A stretch of DNA of 64,000 bases from Litomosoides sigmodontis (GCA_963070105.1 OY718808.1:1241238-1305237), one strand, 5' to 3'. Shown: positions 25,023 through 38,517, counted from the first letter of the stretch. The notes: generated by a model not told the origin, from the letters alone. Numbers and translations are program-made.

Positions 25023-28000
25023 GCATCTAACACTCAATGAGTAGTAGCACTAAGTAGACTGATAGCTTCCGTTTCAGCGTTAAGTAAGCCAGTCCCGTCT
25101 CTCCGCCTTTTTTAATTTCAACAAACGAAGCAAAAAAGCGGAAACGTTTGAATGTGCGGGCAAAGTCATCGCAATTGAGTAGTACGTATAAGAGAGAGGA
25201 GAGGAATAGATTTTTTTCTTGATAAAAAGGAAGAAAAAACATGAATGAATGAGAGAGGGAGAGAGAAAGAGAGAGAGGGAGGGAGGATAGAAGGTTCGAA
25301 ATGTCATGTTCATTATTTCAAATGTCAAATGGAAGAAAAAAAATGAAATATAATAATCAAAGATTAACAATACTGTAATGGTAATTATTATAATTCGAAG
25401 CACAGGAAGAGGAATTTTATCTAAAAAGGAAAATGCTATGAGGATGTTTATGGATGATAAATAATACACTGATCAAACGATTGATACTTCAAAACTGAAC
25501 AATTGCAATTGAAAATTACCGGTGAAATTTTGATTTAAAATTTTGAAAATACTTGACGGCGCAAAAAGTATGACGAGAATTAAAAGAGTAAAGAGAAGGA
25601 GGAAAAATGTATGATAGAGTAATAATTATTTCATTTACTCTCATTTCTTTGTTTCCCTGCCCTTCCCTCTCCCTCTCTTTCTCCCTTTTTTTCTTGCAAA
25701 AATAATTTTAACAACAAATTATTTTGCATTGCATCGCTTCCGCCATTTTCTTGCGTCATTTAGCAGGCATTAAATAAGCTTATCTGCTAATTTCATGCAT
25801 CTACTCCTTCATCTTCCGCTTCTACTCCTCGCAAATCTTTGATCTCACACGATCATCCATCTATCTCATTTGCATTAATTTAAATTTAAAAAATTATGAT
25901 AATGAAATTGCTATAATTTAAGTGCTTTCGCTCAAGCAAAAACAAACACAGTATTAATACTGTTGATTAATATCACTTATATATATATAAGCATATGATT
26001 AAAATCAAAACATAGCAAGGATTAGAGAAAGAACAGAAAAAATTATACGATGAGAAAAACGAAATTAGAATTTTATTGCCACAACATTAAGGACAATTTT
26101 GAATTTAATTTTCTAGAAAATTCCTGCTCTTTCTCTTTTATCGATGAAAATTTTTTGGAACAATGTTCTGATTTAAAGGTTGAAAATTTAGTTTAAAAAG
26201 AAGAATGAATTTAAATTAAATTTTACTGGAGAATTAATGGAAGTAAACTCATTCGGTACCATTTTTGAAATTGTTAATTAACATGTAAAGGGAACGTGTA
26301 GTAACCAGTTTTTTCAATGATTTAAATGATTTAATGAAGTTAAGTGATGATTAGTAGTGACATATACTTTATGTAAATGATAGGACTAATAACGATTGTC
26401 AGCGCAGTATTTAATTTCAACAAATAAAATTTCATCGCTGTTTTGAGGTTAGTATTATTGAATCCATACCGTAACATTATCGTATCATTTCTCATTTGCA
26501 CTGATGGAACAATTTTTTTTTTGCTGTTGCAAAGTAATTTTCATGAAATATACGATAATAGTGATCGTCCATACATTTGCGTTAATTTATGCTTTCAAAA
26601 GTACTCAATTTTATAATAAAACGGAAAATCAATGAATCGGTGAAAAAAGAAAAAAGAGCGCTAGCATTTTAAAAAATAAAACGAAAAATAAAAATCCTAT
26701 GGGCTTTAATATTTGAAAGTTTACTTCCGCCATTGCTATCAATGTATTTTCAATCATTTCAGCTTTAAACATTTCCAAAATGTTTCCAAATTTATTTCAA
26801 TTCGAATTAGCACTTTGCAAACACTTTATACATTTCTAACAGAAATGCGGGCCTTTCGTTTGAAAAAAAAGCATTTTCAAATAAGCAATTTGTACAATGA
26901 TATGCAACTGGTTGAAAATCGAGCAAAAAAAAATTTTTTTTAGCTATTACTGCTACTTTGATTAAAATTATCAAATTTAGCAAACATCGTTTACCATAGG
27001 AAGGGAATTAGCAAGTGCTAGACATATTAAAATTAAAAAAAAAATTGTGAGCCTTAAATAAAATGTAAAAAGAGTGATATCATTTTATTTCAACTGTTCT
27101 TTTTTGCTAATCAGTTCCTCATCGTTGTAATAATAATTTTACAAGGAAATTAATTTCTTTTTTTTGAAACGAAAAAAATCTCAAACATTCATTTCTTTTC
27201 TTCTCGCCGCAATAACAATTTCTTTATTGCCCTGCACGACAAACACCACAAAATTAAATTAAACAAGTAGTAATTATTGCATATATTCATTTCAAGCACA
27301 TTCATACACTTCAATATAGTATTACTTTAGTAATACTAGAAAATAATTTCAATGCGGTTCCAAATTGATTTTCTACTTTTTTTCTTTACTAGTAACTTTG
27401 GTGACAGCATTTCAGGATTTTGTAGGAAAAAAAAACCACCACACAATTCTCTTCATTTCAACAAACGTTTTGGTATTTGATTGCTCATTTTAAAAATTTT
27501 CAACGAAATACTGAGTTCAAGACAATTGCGTTAACGAAGCTATTTTATGAATTAATTAATGGAATAACTTACCAGAAATTTGCAATAAAAATAATTATAG
27601 ATAAAAAGTGAAGACTTATCCTTGGCATAAATCATTGGGAAAAATTCAGTAATTATTAATTAGTAAAGCAATTAACTCTTCAACATTTCACGATAATATA
27701 AATAAATGAATAATTTTGTTAAATGCAAAAAATACCTAAAATATTCATTGCTAGAGGATAAATGAACGATGGAAAATGATAATTATTGAAATGGATAGCT
27801 ATTACGAAAGCACAAAAAAAATCTAGCAGATATGGAAGAGTGAAATTATCATTTCTTCACAATTTCACGCTTTTTTTTCAGCAAAATTTAAGGCAAAATT
27901 TCAATTAATAATCATTTAATTGCAAAAATTAAAATCATTGTTTTACCATTCTCCGTGTGATATCATGATTATAGTATAGTGGTAATTTGGAATATTCATC

Positions 28001-28468
28001 ATTAGAGCAATCCAATTCATCGAGCATCAATGAGGAAGCATTTTTATTTATTTGCTGTAATCGATGATGAATCCATCGGGAATTCTTACAATGCTTTCGC
28101 TCTCCCATTTTCCATCTTTTATAATTGTCCGTTTAGAAAAAAAAAAGAAAAAAAATGTTAGCATAAAAAAAAATTTACATTTCTTGCCGAATTTTCCATG
28201 TTAATATATTTTGCAAATGAGCTAAGACGATGAATTTGCTATAAGTATTTTTTTAGTTCCTATAAAACAGTTTAGAAAATTAAATTTCCATCTATTCACT
28301 AGCTGCTCTTCTTTTTTTTCTGTCATTAATTTTCTAAATTTTAAAAATTAACCTTCAAGAAGTACTTTGAGAAATTGTTCCCATCCTTTAGCTATTCTCA
28401 AGTTTAACAACAACCTGAACAGGTAAATTAATTTATGAAATTGAAATTTTGATATTAATCGGTGCCTG

Positions 28469-28492
28469 CGTGTGTGTGTGTGTGTGTGTGTA
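28469..28492. repeat. (TG)n microsatellite
   Basis: About 12 TG units followed by TATG. Intergenic. Confidence 0.9.
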
Positions 28493-28820
28493 TGTCTTTG
28501 TTCATGCATTTGTAAAATTTAAATATGGGCTATCGATGGAGTGGAAATACTTAAATTTGTAAATTATCGACAAATTACTCCATTTAATTTTTGCCCTAAA
28601 TATTTTTTCAATTTTAATGATACGCTTATCATTAGGTAACTAATGAGTGAAAGACAAAAAGTTGAAAAAATCCTATTAATGCGACAACAATAGGAAACGC
28701 TCAAACAATAAGAGTTAGGAAACAACGACAATTGCAATAAGCAATAACAACAAGGAAATAGCATTATACATTTGATTATATTTAAGTTAAATTAAAATTT
28801 CAAAAAAAGCCACATTATCC

Positions 28821-28898
28821 TTTCTATAGTTGTGGTACAAAATAATTTAGGGCTAATTTTAGTTGGCCCTAAATTATTTTGTACCACAACTGTAGAAA
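28821..28898 (+). repeat. Near-perfect inverted repeat (33-bp arms, 12-bp loop)
   Basis: Left arm 28821-28853 and right arm 28866-28898 are reverse complements apart from one position, with loop TAATTTTAGTTG. On plus-strand RNA the odd position is a G:U pair, so the stem would be fully paired over 33 bp; on the minus strand it would be an A:C mismatch. Candidates: a small foldback (MITE-like) element or a precursor hairpin for a small RNA. The absence of bulges is atypical of conserved miRNA precursors. Confidence 0.85.
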
Positions 28899-29551
28899 TT
28901 TTAGTTTTTTTTTTTATTTTTCCAGTGATACTTTATCTTATAACAAAAAAATGTGAAATCAAACGTCGCACCGATTTCGTTCCACTGATTTATTAAACTT
29001 CGTGCTACTCACACTCATCTGTTATCAGTGCAAAAAGAGGTGAGAAAATCTTTTCTGGACAATAGGATATTCCTTTACACGTGACAGCCAGATCTAATGA
29101 ACTAGCATTGAGCGATAATACTGCAAGAATGTTGACGTCATACGTCATAAGAATCACTGTGAAATTCCCTCGTTTTCTCTCTCCCTCTCTCTCTCTCTTC
29201 CGTTGATTCTTCAAAATCTTTTTAGCGTTTTTTTCTCTATCAGAGATTTTATTAGCGTATGCAACGTGTGCTGATCACGAGCAATTCCTTTTATCGAAAG
29301 AGAAGGCTTTTGCAAAGCTATAGCGGTAATTAAAATCAGAAATAAACTATGAAAAGCTAATTTTTAATTTTTTAAAGATTTTTTTTTTAATTCTTTTAGT
29401 TAATTTTTTCGTAATGCGTGCTTAGCCAAAAAAAAAAAAGCACTTATCATTCTGGTCCAAAATGACAATTTACAAAGCAATGGAAACAAGTGTGCAGAGA
29501 AATGAAATGCTCTTTTTGTTGAATTTTCAAACTTGCAACTTAGCAATCATT

Positions 29552-29710
29552 GGGGTCATCGAGGTCAGAAGAACAGCTCAGTCAATGCCATTGCCCTTCA
29601 AAATATTTCTCATCCATCATTCCCCTAAAGAAGTCTCATCTCCCCCATTCTATTATATTCCACTAAAATTGCAAAAGGAAATGTTGGATGGATTGATTCT
29701 ACCCTCGATC

Positions 29711-29746
<36 letters not shown>

Positions 29747-29822
29747 TCATTTATCATTCAATCAGTCCACGCTCGTAGAGGATGATGGAAGATTAGTTAG
29801 TTAATTAATTAGTTGACAGCAT
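29552..29822 (+). repeat. Dispersed repeat, copy 1 (with internal (CT)n)
   Basis: Shares extended similarity with the reverse complement of 36936-37200: GAACAGCTCAGTCAATGCCA, then TTCTATTATATTCCACTAAA, GGAAATGTTGGATGGATTGA, the CT tract, and the ending GATGATGGAAG-TTAGTTAG-TTGACA. In this copy the CT tract is longer. One frame stays open across both copies. No transposase is seen; it is most likely a non-autonomous repeat family or a segmental duplication. Confidence 0.85.
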
Positions 29823-30837
29823 CAAATAACTTAGTAATAATAGCCAAGTAGTAATGACTGAAGGATTAATATTAAATATTTTGCAATAAAATTGACAAAA
29901 TATCTCTTTAAGCTGTGAATCTTATTATCTAACTATTACTGGGATATTTCGAACAAAAATTGAAAACTATCACTGCAACAGGTGCTGTTGTTGTTGTTTT
30001 AGGTATCAGAGGTACTTCCTCACTTCACCTTCGTCATTTATCCACTCACTCAATTTACCCTAAGCTTACTTTCGACTGTTTTATCTAATCCGACATTGGA
30101 TGGGTTCCACTGCTCCATCGATCTACTTCTCGGAATTTGATGTGTTAGCATTGTGATCTTTGGTTAAAGCTTCCATCAATTTCACTCACAAATGTATAGC
30201 AATAGCTGATTGAAGAAGTAGTGCTTAACTGAAAATTTAAATTCAAAATTTAAATACTGAATTATGAAACGGTTATTTGCTGTGTCCTTTGCTCGATTAC
30301 CCAACGATTGTACAAAAACAATAGGGAAGCGAAGTGTTATTCTATTCTCTTTGCTACTAAGTTATGCTAGCTCATGCTAGTTCATCTTCACTAATCTAAT
30401 TTAAATTAGCGGTAATTTCTAAATCTCTTAAGTAATAATTCTCAACAAAAAAGTAAATTAATCTCAAATTTACAAGTGACTGCTTAATTGTATCGTTCAT
30501 AATTATTCAATTTGCATCAAAGATTTAAAAATAATAGGGATATTTTTCAAAAATGTAGAAAGTTTTTCTCAAGCACGAAATTAATTAATTTTAAAGCCTA
30601 ATCAAAGTGAACCTGTAATGATGATATGCATTGAATATGAGAAACAATCCCACTATCTCGGAGAAATGCTGATAATTACTGCAAACGAAAAATTAAATAC
30701 CTTTAGCTAATTGATTTCAAAAACTAAATTTCTTTAAAACAATATTTTATTGCACTCTTTTTTCACGCGTTGACTTTGGGTTAGGCAAATAATCAATCAG
30801 AGGTATTTTTAAACTACAAAATTTTGAAGGCTGCATC

Positions 30838-30890
30838 GAGAGAGAGAGAGAGAGAGCGAGAGAGGAGGAGGAGGAGGAGGAGGAGGAGAA
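30838..30890. repeat. GA/GGA purine tract
   Basis: (GA)n followed by (GGA)n. One of many purine/pyrimidine tracts in the window (also 19494-19512, 25252-25284, 44347-44400, 45696-45735, 52591-52612). Confidence 0.85.
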
Positions 30891-31484
30891 GGAGGAATAA
30901 ACTTTTTAGTAAACTTCTAACTTTCAAGAACTACTAATACATCTCCTCACCCATAGGTAATGAGCAAAATGACGGGGGAGGAAAAGACGAGGATGTGACA
31001 GTGAGAGAAAGTAAGGAAAAGTGATATTCAAATATTAATTCATCAAAGCATCCGCCGCATCCCAGTCGGGGATGACATTTTTCAGAGTGACTCTTGCGCG
31101 GTTGATGAAAAGAGGTAAAATAGGGTTTAAATTGAATTTTCATTTGTGTTCAGGTTGAAGTCTACCAACCGGTGCCTTACTCTTCGGAAAAAGGATGATA
31201 GAAACTGGCCTTGAGATTTTCCGTTTTCTAAATTAATTTAAATAGTAAAGCGATGATATAACTGTATTATAATTAATACAGCATTTTCTCGTTTGCTTTT
31301 GTTGATTTCTTCATAATTAACTGATACGAACACTTTTCGCTGATAATTCTTTGCAGCTCTCGCTAATTAAATTAGTTCGCCATGAAACAGTAAAACGTTT
31401 TACTGCTGTAATAAAAAAATTTCCACCTCAATTTTGGTGTTAATCAAGATTTCCGTGTATTTTTCAGCCTTTTTTTATCGTGAA

Positions 31485-34400
31485 ATGCGAGACGATGGAA
31501 ACGAAAATATGACTCACTCGCAGGATGCTGCAAACGTAAAAATGCAGGATCAAAATTCTTCTACCCTAATTAGCCCATTAAGGCAATCACAAAAAGAGAG
31601 CGCGAATAACGTGTACAATGAAGTGGACAATCTCTTTTTTGGTGAAATTTCTCCTTGTTGACCTTTGCATTATAAATTTTGTGATTCGTTTAATTTTGTT
31701 ATTAACATCTTTAATTTGAGCTGTTATTGTGCGGTGTCTGTGAGTGGGTAATTTTTGTCAGGCAAATATGAATTTGATTTATAAAATTTGTTCACATTTA
31801 TAAACTCTAATTTCTTATGGTTGTAATCAGTGCTTATGTCAAAATTTTAGTTTGGTAAAATTAAAAACAATTGCAGAGAATGTCGCTGAATACACAAAGC
31901 AACCGTACAAACTGATTACAAGGCTGAAGGAGAAATATAAGAATGAATTCATGGTATGAGGGAAAACATCGTTATCATCGTTGTTAATTAGTGATCTTTA
32001 TACGTGGTTATTGATGAAACAATGAAACATATGTCGTATTATCAAGTATAAGTTGTTTAAGATTTCAACTTGGATTTAACTGCTCTGAATAGAATATTCT
32101 ATAAGTGGTACTACTGGAATTTATGTAACGTCCTTTTTCAACTTCCAGAATTGGAAATATCTGCATAAGGATCATGTGGAGCATGGTGACTTGGTTCGTG
32201 TTCGTGGAATGATTCTTAGTGGAATGCAAACTTTATTTTCATTGAACGCAGTAATCACAGAAGAAGATGATGGTAGTACTCGTGCAGTCTGTGGAATTTT
32301 AAGGAATCGCATCAACTGTTCAGTTAGATTAATTTTTTGGTCTTGAGTTGCTGTTATTTATTTTTTTACAGCTTTGATTTGAATTTGTTTTTGGGAATTC
32401 TGTTGATTTTTTATTTTGCGAAAATGGAGTGTTTTTATTTTTAGAATATCAAAGAAATAAAAGGTGTGACCCGCCAAAACACGTACGCTTTGGTGCCTGA
32501 AAGAGGAATTACAGATTGGTACTCAAGGACATTTCACGGTTAATAATTTAGTCAAATTTAAGCGACTAAAGGTCTGTTGTTTCCAAGTTTTAGAAGCGCA
32601 TGTGTTGTTCAGCTTTTTCATGTTATAATTTTTTTGGAACATCTGTAATCGTGAACGTCCACAGATGAAAGAATGATTGTAAATGATTTTACTCTCTATA
32701 ATAATGAAAATTTTCAGGCAGAATTCATCAGGAGCACGCTGAAATACTCAAAAATGAAGAATGGCTCATTTATGCCCTGGTAACTTACATCATTCAAAAG
32801 TAATTCTAGTAAGGTTTGACGAGTGGATTTCTCGAATTCGGCTCCAAATATGACATTCACGTCAATGGGAAACGGCCTAAGATGCGAAGAATATTCCTGT
32901 AAATATTTCGAAGAATATTCCTACAGTGTATTTTCAGTTTTGTGACGAGGAAAGTGAAAATTTTAAGCCAAATGTTGTGCTCGACTTGTATGGCATTGTT
33001 GACTTAGCCGAAATAAGAGTTGGGTAAGCAATTTCTTCCTAATCGATCAACGTCATGAAAAAATAATAATGTGTGTTGGAGTGATCATACATTGTGTCGC
33101 CTAATAAATTTGGTGCTTTCATTTCATGTGGTTGTCTTTGATGCTTTTTCTCTTCGTTTCCACTTTTCGGTGGAGTGATTTTGTTTTATCGTTTTGATTT
33201 AGTAATAAAAAGCTTTCTTTTTCAGGGACGAAGATGATAGCTCAAATACAAAAAGTCCATTGAATATGATATCACTGCATGTTATTCATTATGAACCAGT
33301 AAAGCATCACGATATTGTATCATCAACACATTCAGAAGTATTCTTTAAACTTTAAATCTCTAACTACTGTGATTCAAAAAAGTTGAGTAAATGACTTAAT
33401 TGATTCACGTACGGTTCTCGTCAAATTTTTGTTAAGGTTTTAAAAAATGAAGTGCTGCAAATAAAAAAAAGTTGGAGTATTGTTGAAATGTAGTTCTGCA
33501 GTCTTTTGCGCACGACATATCCCAGTGGAAGTTATTTGTAATGCTTTGCCTTAGGTATTTATTTTAGTTTAGCTTCAGTGTAATCTTTTTTTTTTCTAAT
33601 AATTTTTTATATTTGTACTTTATGCATATACGTCAACATTGTTATAATCTCCTTTTAAAGAATATTTTAGGTGCTGAAGCACAAAAACATTCAGGGATTT
33701 AAATCGCTGATTTATGCTTTCGAACAGCTTTTTGGAAATAAATCTATTGCGCAATCTCTTGCATGTCATTTGTTCATTTCGGGGTGAGTTAATTCGTGCT
33801 AATTCATTTTAATTTCATGAAGGCTTAGAGCTCGGAATACGTTATTTTGATTTGATTTTAGGCACTCGCGGTCCGTAGACACTTTTCCTTACACGATGAA
33901 AAGGGTATATGACAGTAAAGTGATAATTCAAATGATTAAACTTTTCATGCCAAAAGTAAGTCTATCTTTTTTCTCTTTATGGTTGTCCATATTATTGTTT
34001 CTGAAATCGACGCTTCTTACAGATCTCAGTTTTAACTGTATGTTTTTGCGTCTGCAAGTACTTCATGGATGCACTTTGTTATTATCATTTCACTGTGTTT
34101 TGACAAAAAACTCGAGCCTTTTTCCTTGCTTTACGTACTAAGCAGTACTGATGTGCTGATCAACTTAGGAACCATTGTATTACGGAACTGAAAAATTTAT
34201 GGCGACATCAGAAATCTTTGTTTTTTCTCTGTTTTATAAGCTAGCATTGTTTTCACTTTTATGGATTCAAGAGTGGTAGAAAAAAACCAAAAGCATTGCG
34301 AATTACAGGTTCATGTCATCGAGGTAATGCAGAAAACAATAGAGGAATCTTGGGCATCATATGAGAGACCTCAAAGTGGCTTCGAACAAGGTTTGCTGCA

Positions 34401-36202
34401 AGTGTCCGACAATACTTTAATCATTATTGACGAAACAAAATTATTGCTGGACAACTTATCGCTCACTAAAAAAGGTATTTTTTATCGAAATACTTGCATT
34501 TGTTTTAATACCATTCTGTTGATTAATGACATTTTAAATTGCATTTTTCTTTACCTTTTTTCAAGTTAATGTTTTTCAGAATACGATTTCACTTTCCACT
34601 AAAAAGACAAATTTATAATAAACTTGATGAGACGATGATATCATTACTCGTTCCTTTAGAAATAGGACTGCATATTATGTAAATTTAAAACAAATGGACT
34701 GAAAACAGATATTTGCTCAAGAGACGGAGATCAGCATTGTCATTTTTGTTCTGGAAAGCATAATTATGTAAAGATGCACTTAATTATCTTTGGGGATGAC
34801 TTTTTTTTATTTAGGTTTGAGACTCTAAACTTAATCCCGAATAATTGTATTCTGACAGATAGATACATTGTATACGCTTGCAGCTCTCATGCAAATTTTA
34901 ATTTTTTGTAGGACGTGAAAACTACAACTTGATCAAGAATTTCTTATTTACTCGAAAAATACCGTTTATTTATCCATATCAAACGGTGGAAATAGAATCG
35001 GCCATAAACGTACTTGTTTTGAGCGGCGAAAAGTGTTTCTTCGGCCAGGTACTTTTTATTTTTTTAATTTATTAAAGCTCTATTCAAATTCGCAATCTGA
35101 AGCGACTAACTGTGAATCACTAGGGGAACAAGATAACCAAATATTCAAACAATGCAAAAAAGGCGATCACATATACTCAACCGGGATTTATATTGTCAGA
35201 TTATCAGCAAATCAAAAATCTTTCCATTTGCTTTAATTCTCAACATTTTTTCTTCCATATCTTCAAATTTTCATTTGAATTCACTTCTTTTCAGGAAAAT
35301 TTTGCGATTATTGTACCTAAATCTTGCTTCAAGGATGTAAACTTCGTGCGACAATATGCTGTCGAGAATGAAAGTCAACTTAATCTTTGTCGCCATGCAC
35401 TTTTATCTTCCAAAAGTTTTTCTGGCGTCAAAATTTGTCAAACTGTAGAAAAAGTAAGTGATTTTAGCTTGAAATTTGTTGTAATTTGCGGAAAAGCTTC
35501 AAAAAATTCGAATAAGGGAGGAATACTCTGCAATGTGTTGAATTTCAGATGGCAGTCGAAAATTTTTTGACAATGCAACGTATATCTAGAAATACGGACG
35601 ATAACTCGGCAAAATTTCATCGACAGCTAATAATTTCCAAGTTGGTTTTCTCATGTGTGAATTTTTAAACGTGTGGTGTGTTAGGGAATTTTTTATTTCA
35701 ACCTTAATGGATATAAATTATCCAAGAATTCTTTCTTAGTCTTACATCATAACATTATTTGCCAGCATTACATCATATTTGCTACAGTAGAAGGACTGAA
35801 GGTATTTACAAGTTTGAAGCTTCGCAACTATGGTCATTCTGTTCTGTTCCAGACTTTTGGCATTATTGAAAGGCGAAGAAATCGTTAATGAAGATTGTTG
35901 GAGAGCAGCTGTGGAGTTTGAGGATGGTAGGTTGACATTTCCGAGTAATTTTTAATAAACTGACGCCCAAAAAAGTTTCGAGAAAAGTGTAAATAGTTGC
36001 AGGTTGACAACATATTGATTAGAATCAATATTTTGGTTGTTCAAAATTAGGTATATTCTCGGAAAACATTCTACTCGCCCAAATTGAAAGTTGATCAAAT
36101 GACTAATATTAGTTTTAAAAAGAACTTGAAGGTTGATTTTAGAAACTTTGCGTGAGTATTACTCACTTAAATTTTCTTTCAGGACTGCAAATCACTGCTT
36201 GA
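31485..36202 (+). CDS. mcmbp: Mini-chromosome maintenance complex-binding protein (MCMBP), complete
   Basis: Family role: nuclear protein that binds MCM3-7, helps unload or store the MCM helicase and supports replication and sister-chromatid cohesion. Fifteen exons: 31485-31641, 31877-31953, 32149-32322, 32445-32538, 32718-32779, 32938-33023, 33226-33337, 33671-33783, 33862-33955, 34309-34474, 34912-35048, 35295-35453, 35549-35640, 35853-35926, 36183-36202. They sum to 1617 nt in frame, giving 538 aa (vertebrate MCMBP is ~640). Recognisable blocks: NWKYLHKD...LVRVRGMI near the start; NVVLDLYGIVDL; ISLHVIHYEPVKHH; GLLQVSDNTLIIIDET, which matches the vertebrate GLLQLPxNTSLVIDET block; and ESAINVLVLSGEK. 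The exon 3 end (donor GTTAGA) is the least certain join. A TTTTTCAG acceptor 17 nt before the ATG suggests trans-splicing. Shorter linkers explain the smaller size. Confidence 0.9.
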
Positions 36203-36513
36203 AGTATATTTTACTGAAAGCAATACATTACAACTGCGACATGAGTGCGACTTCTAGGTGACGTTTCATATGATGTTTGCAATTTTCATTTATTATTATT
36301 ATGCTGAAAGAAAAATGACCAGTATTTGTCGTGCAGTTCGTCGTCTGTTGTTAAATATTTGTACAGGAACCAGAATATGAGCCATTTTTGTTCCACCACA
36401 TTCTCCACTCTAAGTTTCTTTGAAATTTGGTCATTCAATATTATTTTATTTTTATTATATTCTTCCACTTATTTCACTGAAGTGAGAGCAAGTTTTTATG
36501 CTTTTATTTGTGA

Positions 36514-36519
36514 AATAAA
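36514..36519 (+). promoter_or_regulatory. Candidate poly(A) signal of MCMBP
   Basis: AATAAA about 310 bp downstream of the MCMBP stop codon and on its strand. Common by chance in AT-rich DNA. Confidence 0.4.
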
Positions 36520-36935
36520 TTTCTCCTCTGCATCATTTAATGAACAACGGTAAAAGAGCGCAAGGAAAGCGAACAGATACATTCCATTTTGCACATTACA
36601 AAAAAGCATGCGAACGCTTGTCTCTCAGGCCATACCATATTTTTTCATTTTTTGCTGCAAAGTTTGCAAAAATCAAATACGGTGAATGGTGCATTATTTA
36701 CCTTAGAGAGGTACTGTACTCTCATCAACATTGCTCTTTTACCTATTCAAGTGAACCAATTCTGCCTTTACACAGTAGACCATCCTGAAAGGGAATTTCA
36801 CATTTAACACTCAAAATAGGTAAGCTATGCAGTTCATAGTGCGTTTCATATTTGTTGTATTCTATTAACTTCATATGATAAGCCCCATCATCGATCACTG
36901 TCAGATCATCGATTCTTCTGCTTTTTAAGCAATTT

Positions 36936-37200
36936 AACATCGTCAACTAACTAGATAACTAACCTTCCATCATCCTTTGCTGATGTGGATTGATTGGATG
37001 ATAAATGGAGAGAGAGAGAGAGAGTTGATCGAGGGTAGAATCAATCCATCCAACATTTCCTTTTGCAATTTTAGTGGAATATAATAGAATGGGAGGAGAT
37101 GAGACTGCTTGGGGGAGTGATGGATAAAAAATATTCTGAACGGCAATGGCATTGACTGAGCTGTTCGAGATAGCATTCTGACTCTTGGAGTGACCTCTCT
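36936..37200 (-). repeat. Dispersed repeat, copy 2 (inverted relative to copy 1)
   Basis: Reverse complement of the element at 29552-29822, with a shorter CT tract and scattered substitutions and small indels. The two copies lie about 7 kb apart in inverted orientation and flank the MCMBP gene. Confidence 0.85.
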
Positions 37201-38050
37201 TCGTTGCAAATATGAAAGTGCGATGATGGAGGTATTTTGATTGCGCACATTAATTCCACCACTAATTGTTAAATCAAAATGATACTTTTTTTTGGTACGA
37301 ATGCGGTAATTTCGTATGCTTGCGATAATACGGTAATTTTGTATGTTTTGACGAAGTAATTTTGTATTAGAAAGGTGACATTTTTTCATTTCTCTCACCA
37401 ATTTTTTCAATCTCACTTTCTTTAAACAATAACTTACGAAAAGCTGACGAATATTTTAGGCGGAAGAGGTGAGGCTTGAAAGCTTGAAAGAGAGGGATAA
37501 TTAATTAATTTCACACCATGTAATTTAACTGTGTGATCTTTAACTGCCCAAAAGTCCTATCTACCGTTCGTGACGAATAATTCTGTTAGTTTCAATTTTA
37601 CTCTAAAAGAACTAATATTAAAGTTTAATTTATTCAAATGTATGAATGAAGTAAGATGTTCGTCGAGTATTTCACTAGAGAATATGGAAAGTGCAGGTTT
37701 TGTCCTGTTGTTTGCTATATATATGACAACTACAATTAATCCATACACGTCGGAAAAGAACGGGTATTTGGAATTTTAATTTCGTTAAATTTAGAAAATG
37801 AGAAGAAAAGAAAATGAAAATGAGAATTATTTTGTGTCGAAAAGACAGTGTTGAATACGTTTTGAATTACGCATTTGTTTTTTCAGTTCCTTAAAATACT
37901 TTGTGTGTAGGACCCTCACATCTCATTGTTGGCATCTTTAAGGGATTTTGCAGGTTTCGATGGAAAACATGAAAAAGCTGTTAGTGTTGTTAATTGTGTT
38001 ATTATTTGGTTGACGATACTTATTTTACAGTGGACAACCACAACAGAATT

Positions 38051-38254
38051 ATGGACAGTAAATTAATACATTCACTGATTGCTGAAGAGAAATATTTAAA
38101 AACAATTAAACGACTTTCTCTAGACCGAAAGTTTCATTCAGCATCTTATTGTATTGCACTGACATTATTATCGTTATCAAGCTCCCAACGTTCCATGCGG
38201 GAGGATCGATTGCTGCTGTTGTACTTGGCAGGAAGAAATGACAGACGTTTTTAG
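38051..38254 (+). CDS. Small ORF, 67 aa, uncertain
   Basis: Not recognised. An ATG lies 18 nt after a good acceptor (TTATTTTACAG), followed by 67 codons (starts MDSKLIHSLIAEEKYLKTIK, ends LAGRNDRRF-stop). AATAAA follows at 38518-38523. The protein would be basic and helical with a short hydrophobic stretch (ASYCIALTLLSLS). The gene would converge on ARMT1. It may equally be the last exon of an unseen transcript or a chance ORF. Confidence 0.3.
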   Translation: MDSKLIHSLIAEEKYLKTIKRLSLDRKFHSASYCIALTLLSLSSSQRSMREDRLLLLYLAGRNDRRF

Positions 38255-38517
38255 TTTCAAAATATTTTCTTTCACTATTATGGATTTTCGAACTGTTTTC
38301 AATTCTGAATTATGTCGAATTCAAATATATTAGCAGCTACAATTCATGTAAAGATTCAACTGAACAAATCTCATCAAAACAGTTTGCATTGAATTTGCCT
38401 TGAATCGCAATTACAAATCGTCTACCTTTGTAATTCTAATACTCATTTATTTCCGCATTTGTGTTACACCAGGACGTCTATTTCGCTATTTTCTTACGTT
38501 GAACTCTTTTAATGGCG

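Larger units (their letters stand above)
36203..38050. other. Intergenic region downstream of MCMBP
   Basis: AATAAA at 36514-36519 is a candidate MCMBP poly(A) signal, about 310 bp after the stop. The region also contains repeat copy 2 and a small degenerate repeat near 37300-37370 (GGTAATTTYGTAT three times). Apart from these I see nothing. The short ORFs here, on both strands, show no consistent splicing. Confidence 0.65.

Noticed and set aside
25080..25469. 129-codon minus-strand ORF, hydrophobic
   Set aside because: Arises from AT-rich sequence plus a GA/CT tract; no matching exons.
29462..29785. 107-codon ORF that looks protein-like
   Set aside because: It lies in a dispersed repeat with a CT tract; the frame kept in both copies is noted as a finding, but no start, splice or domain evidence supports a gene.
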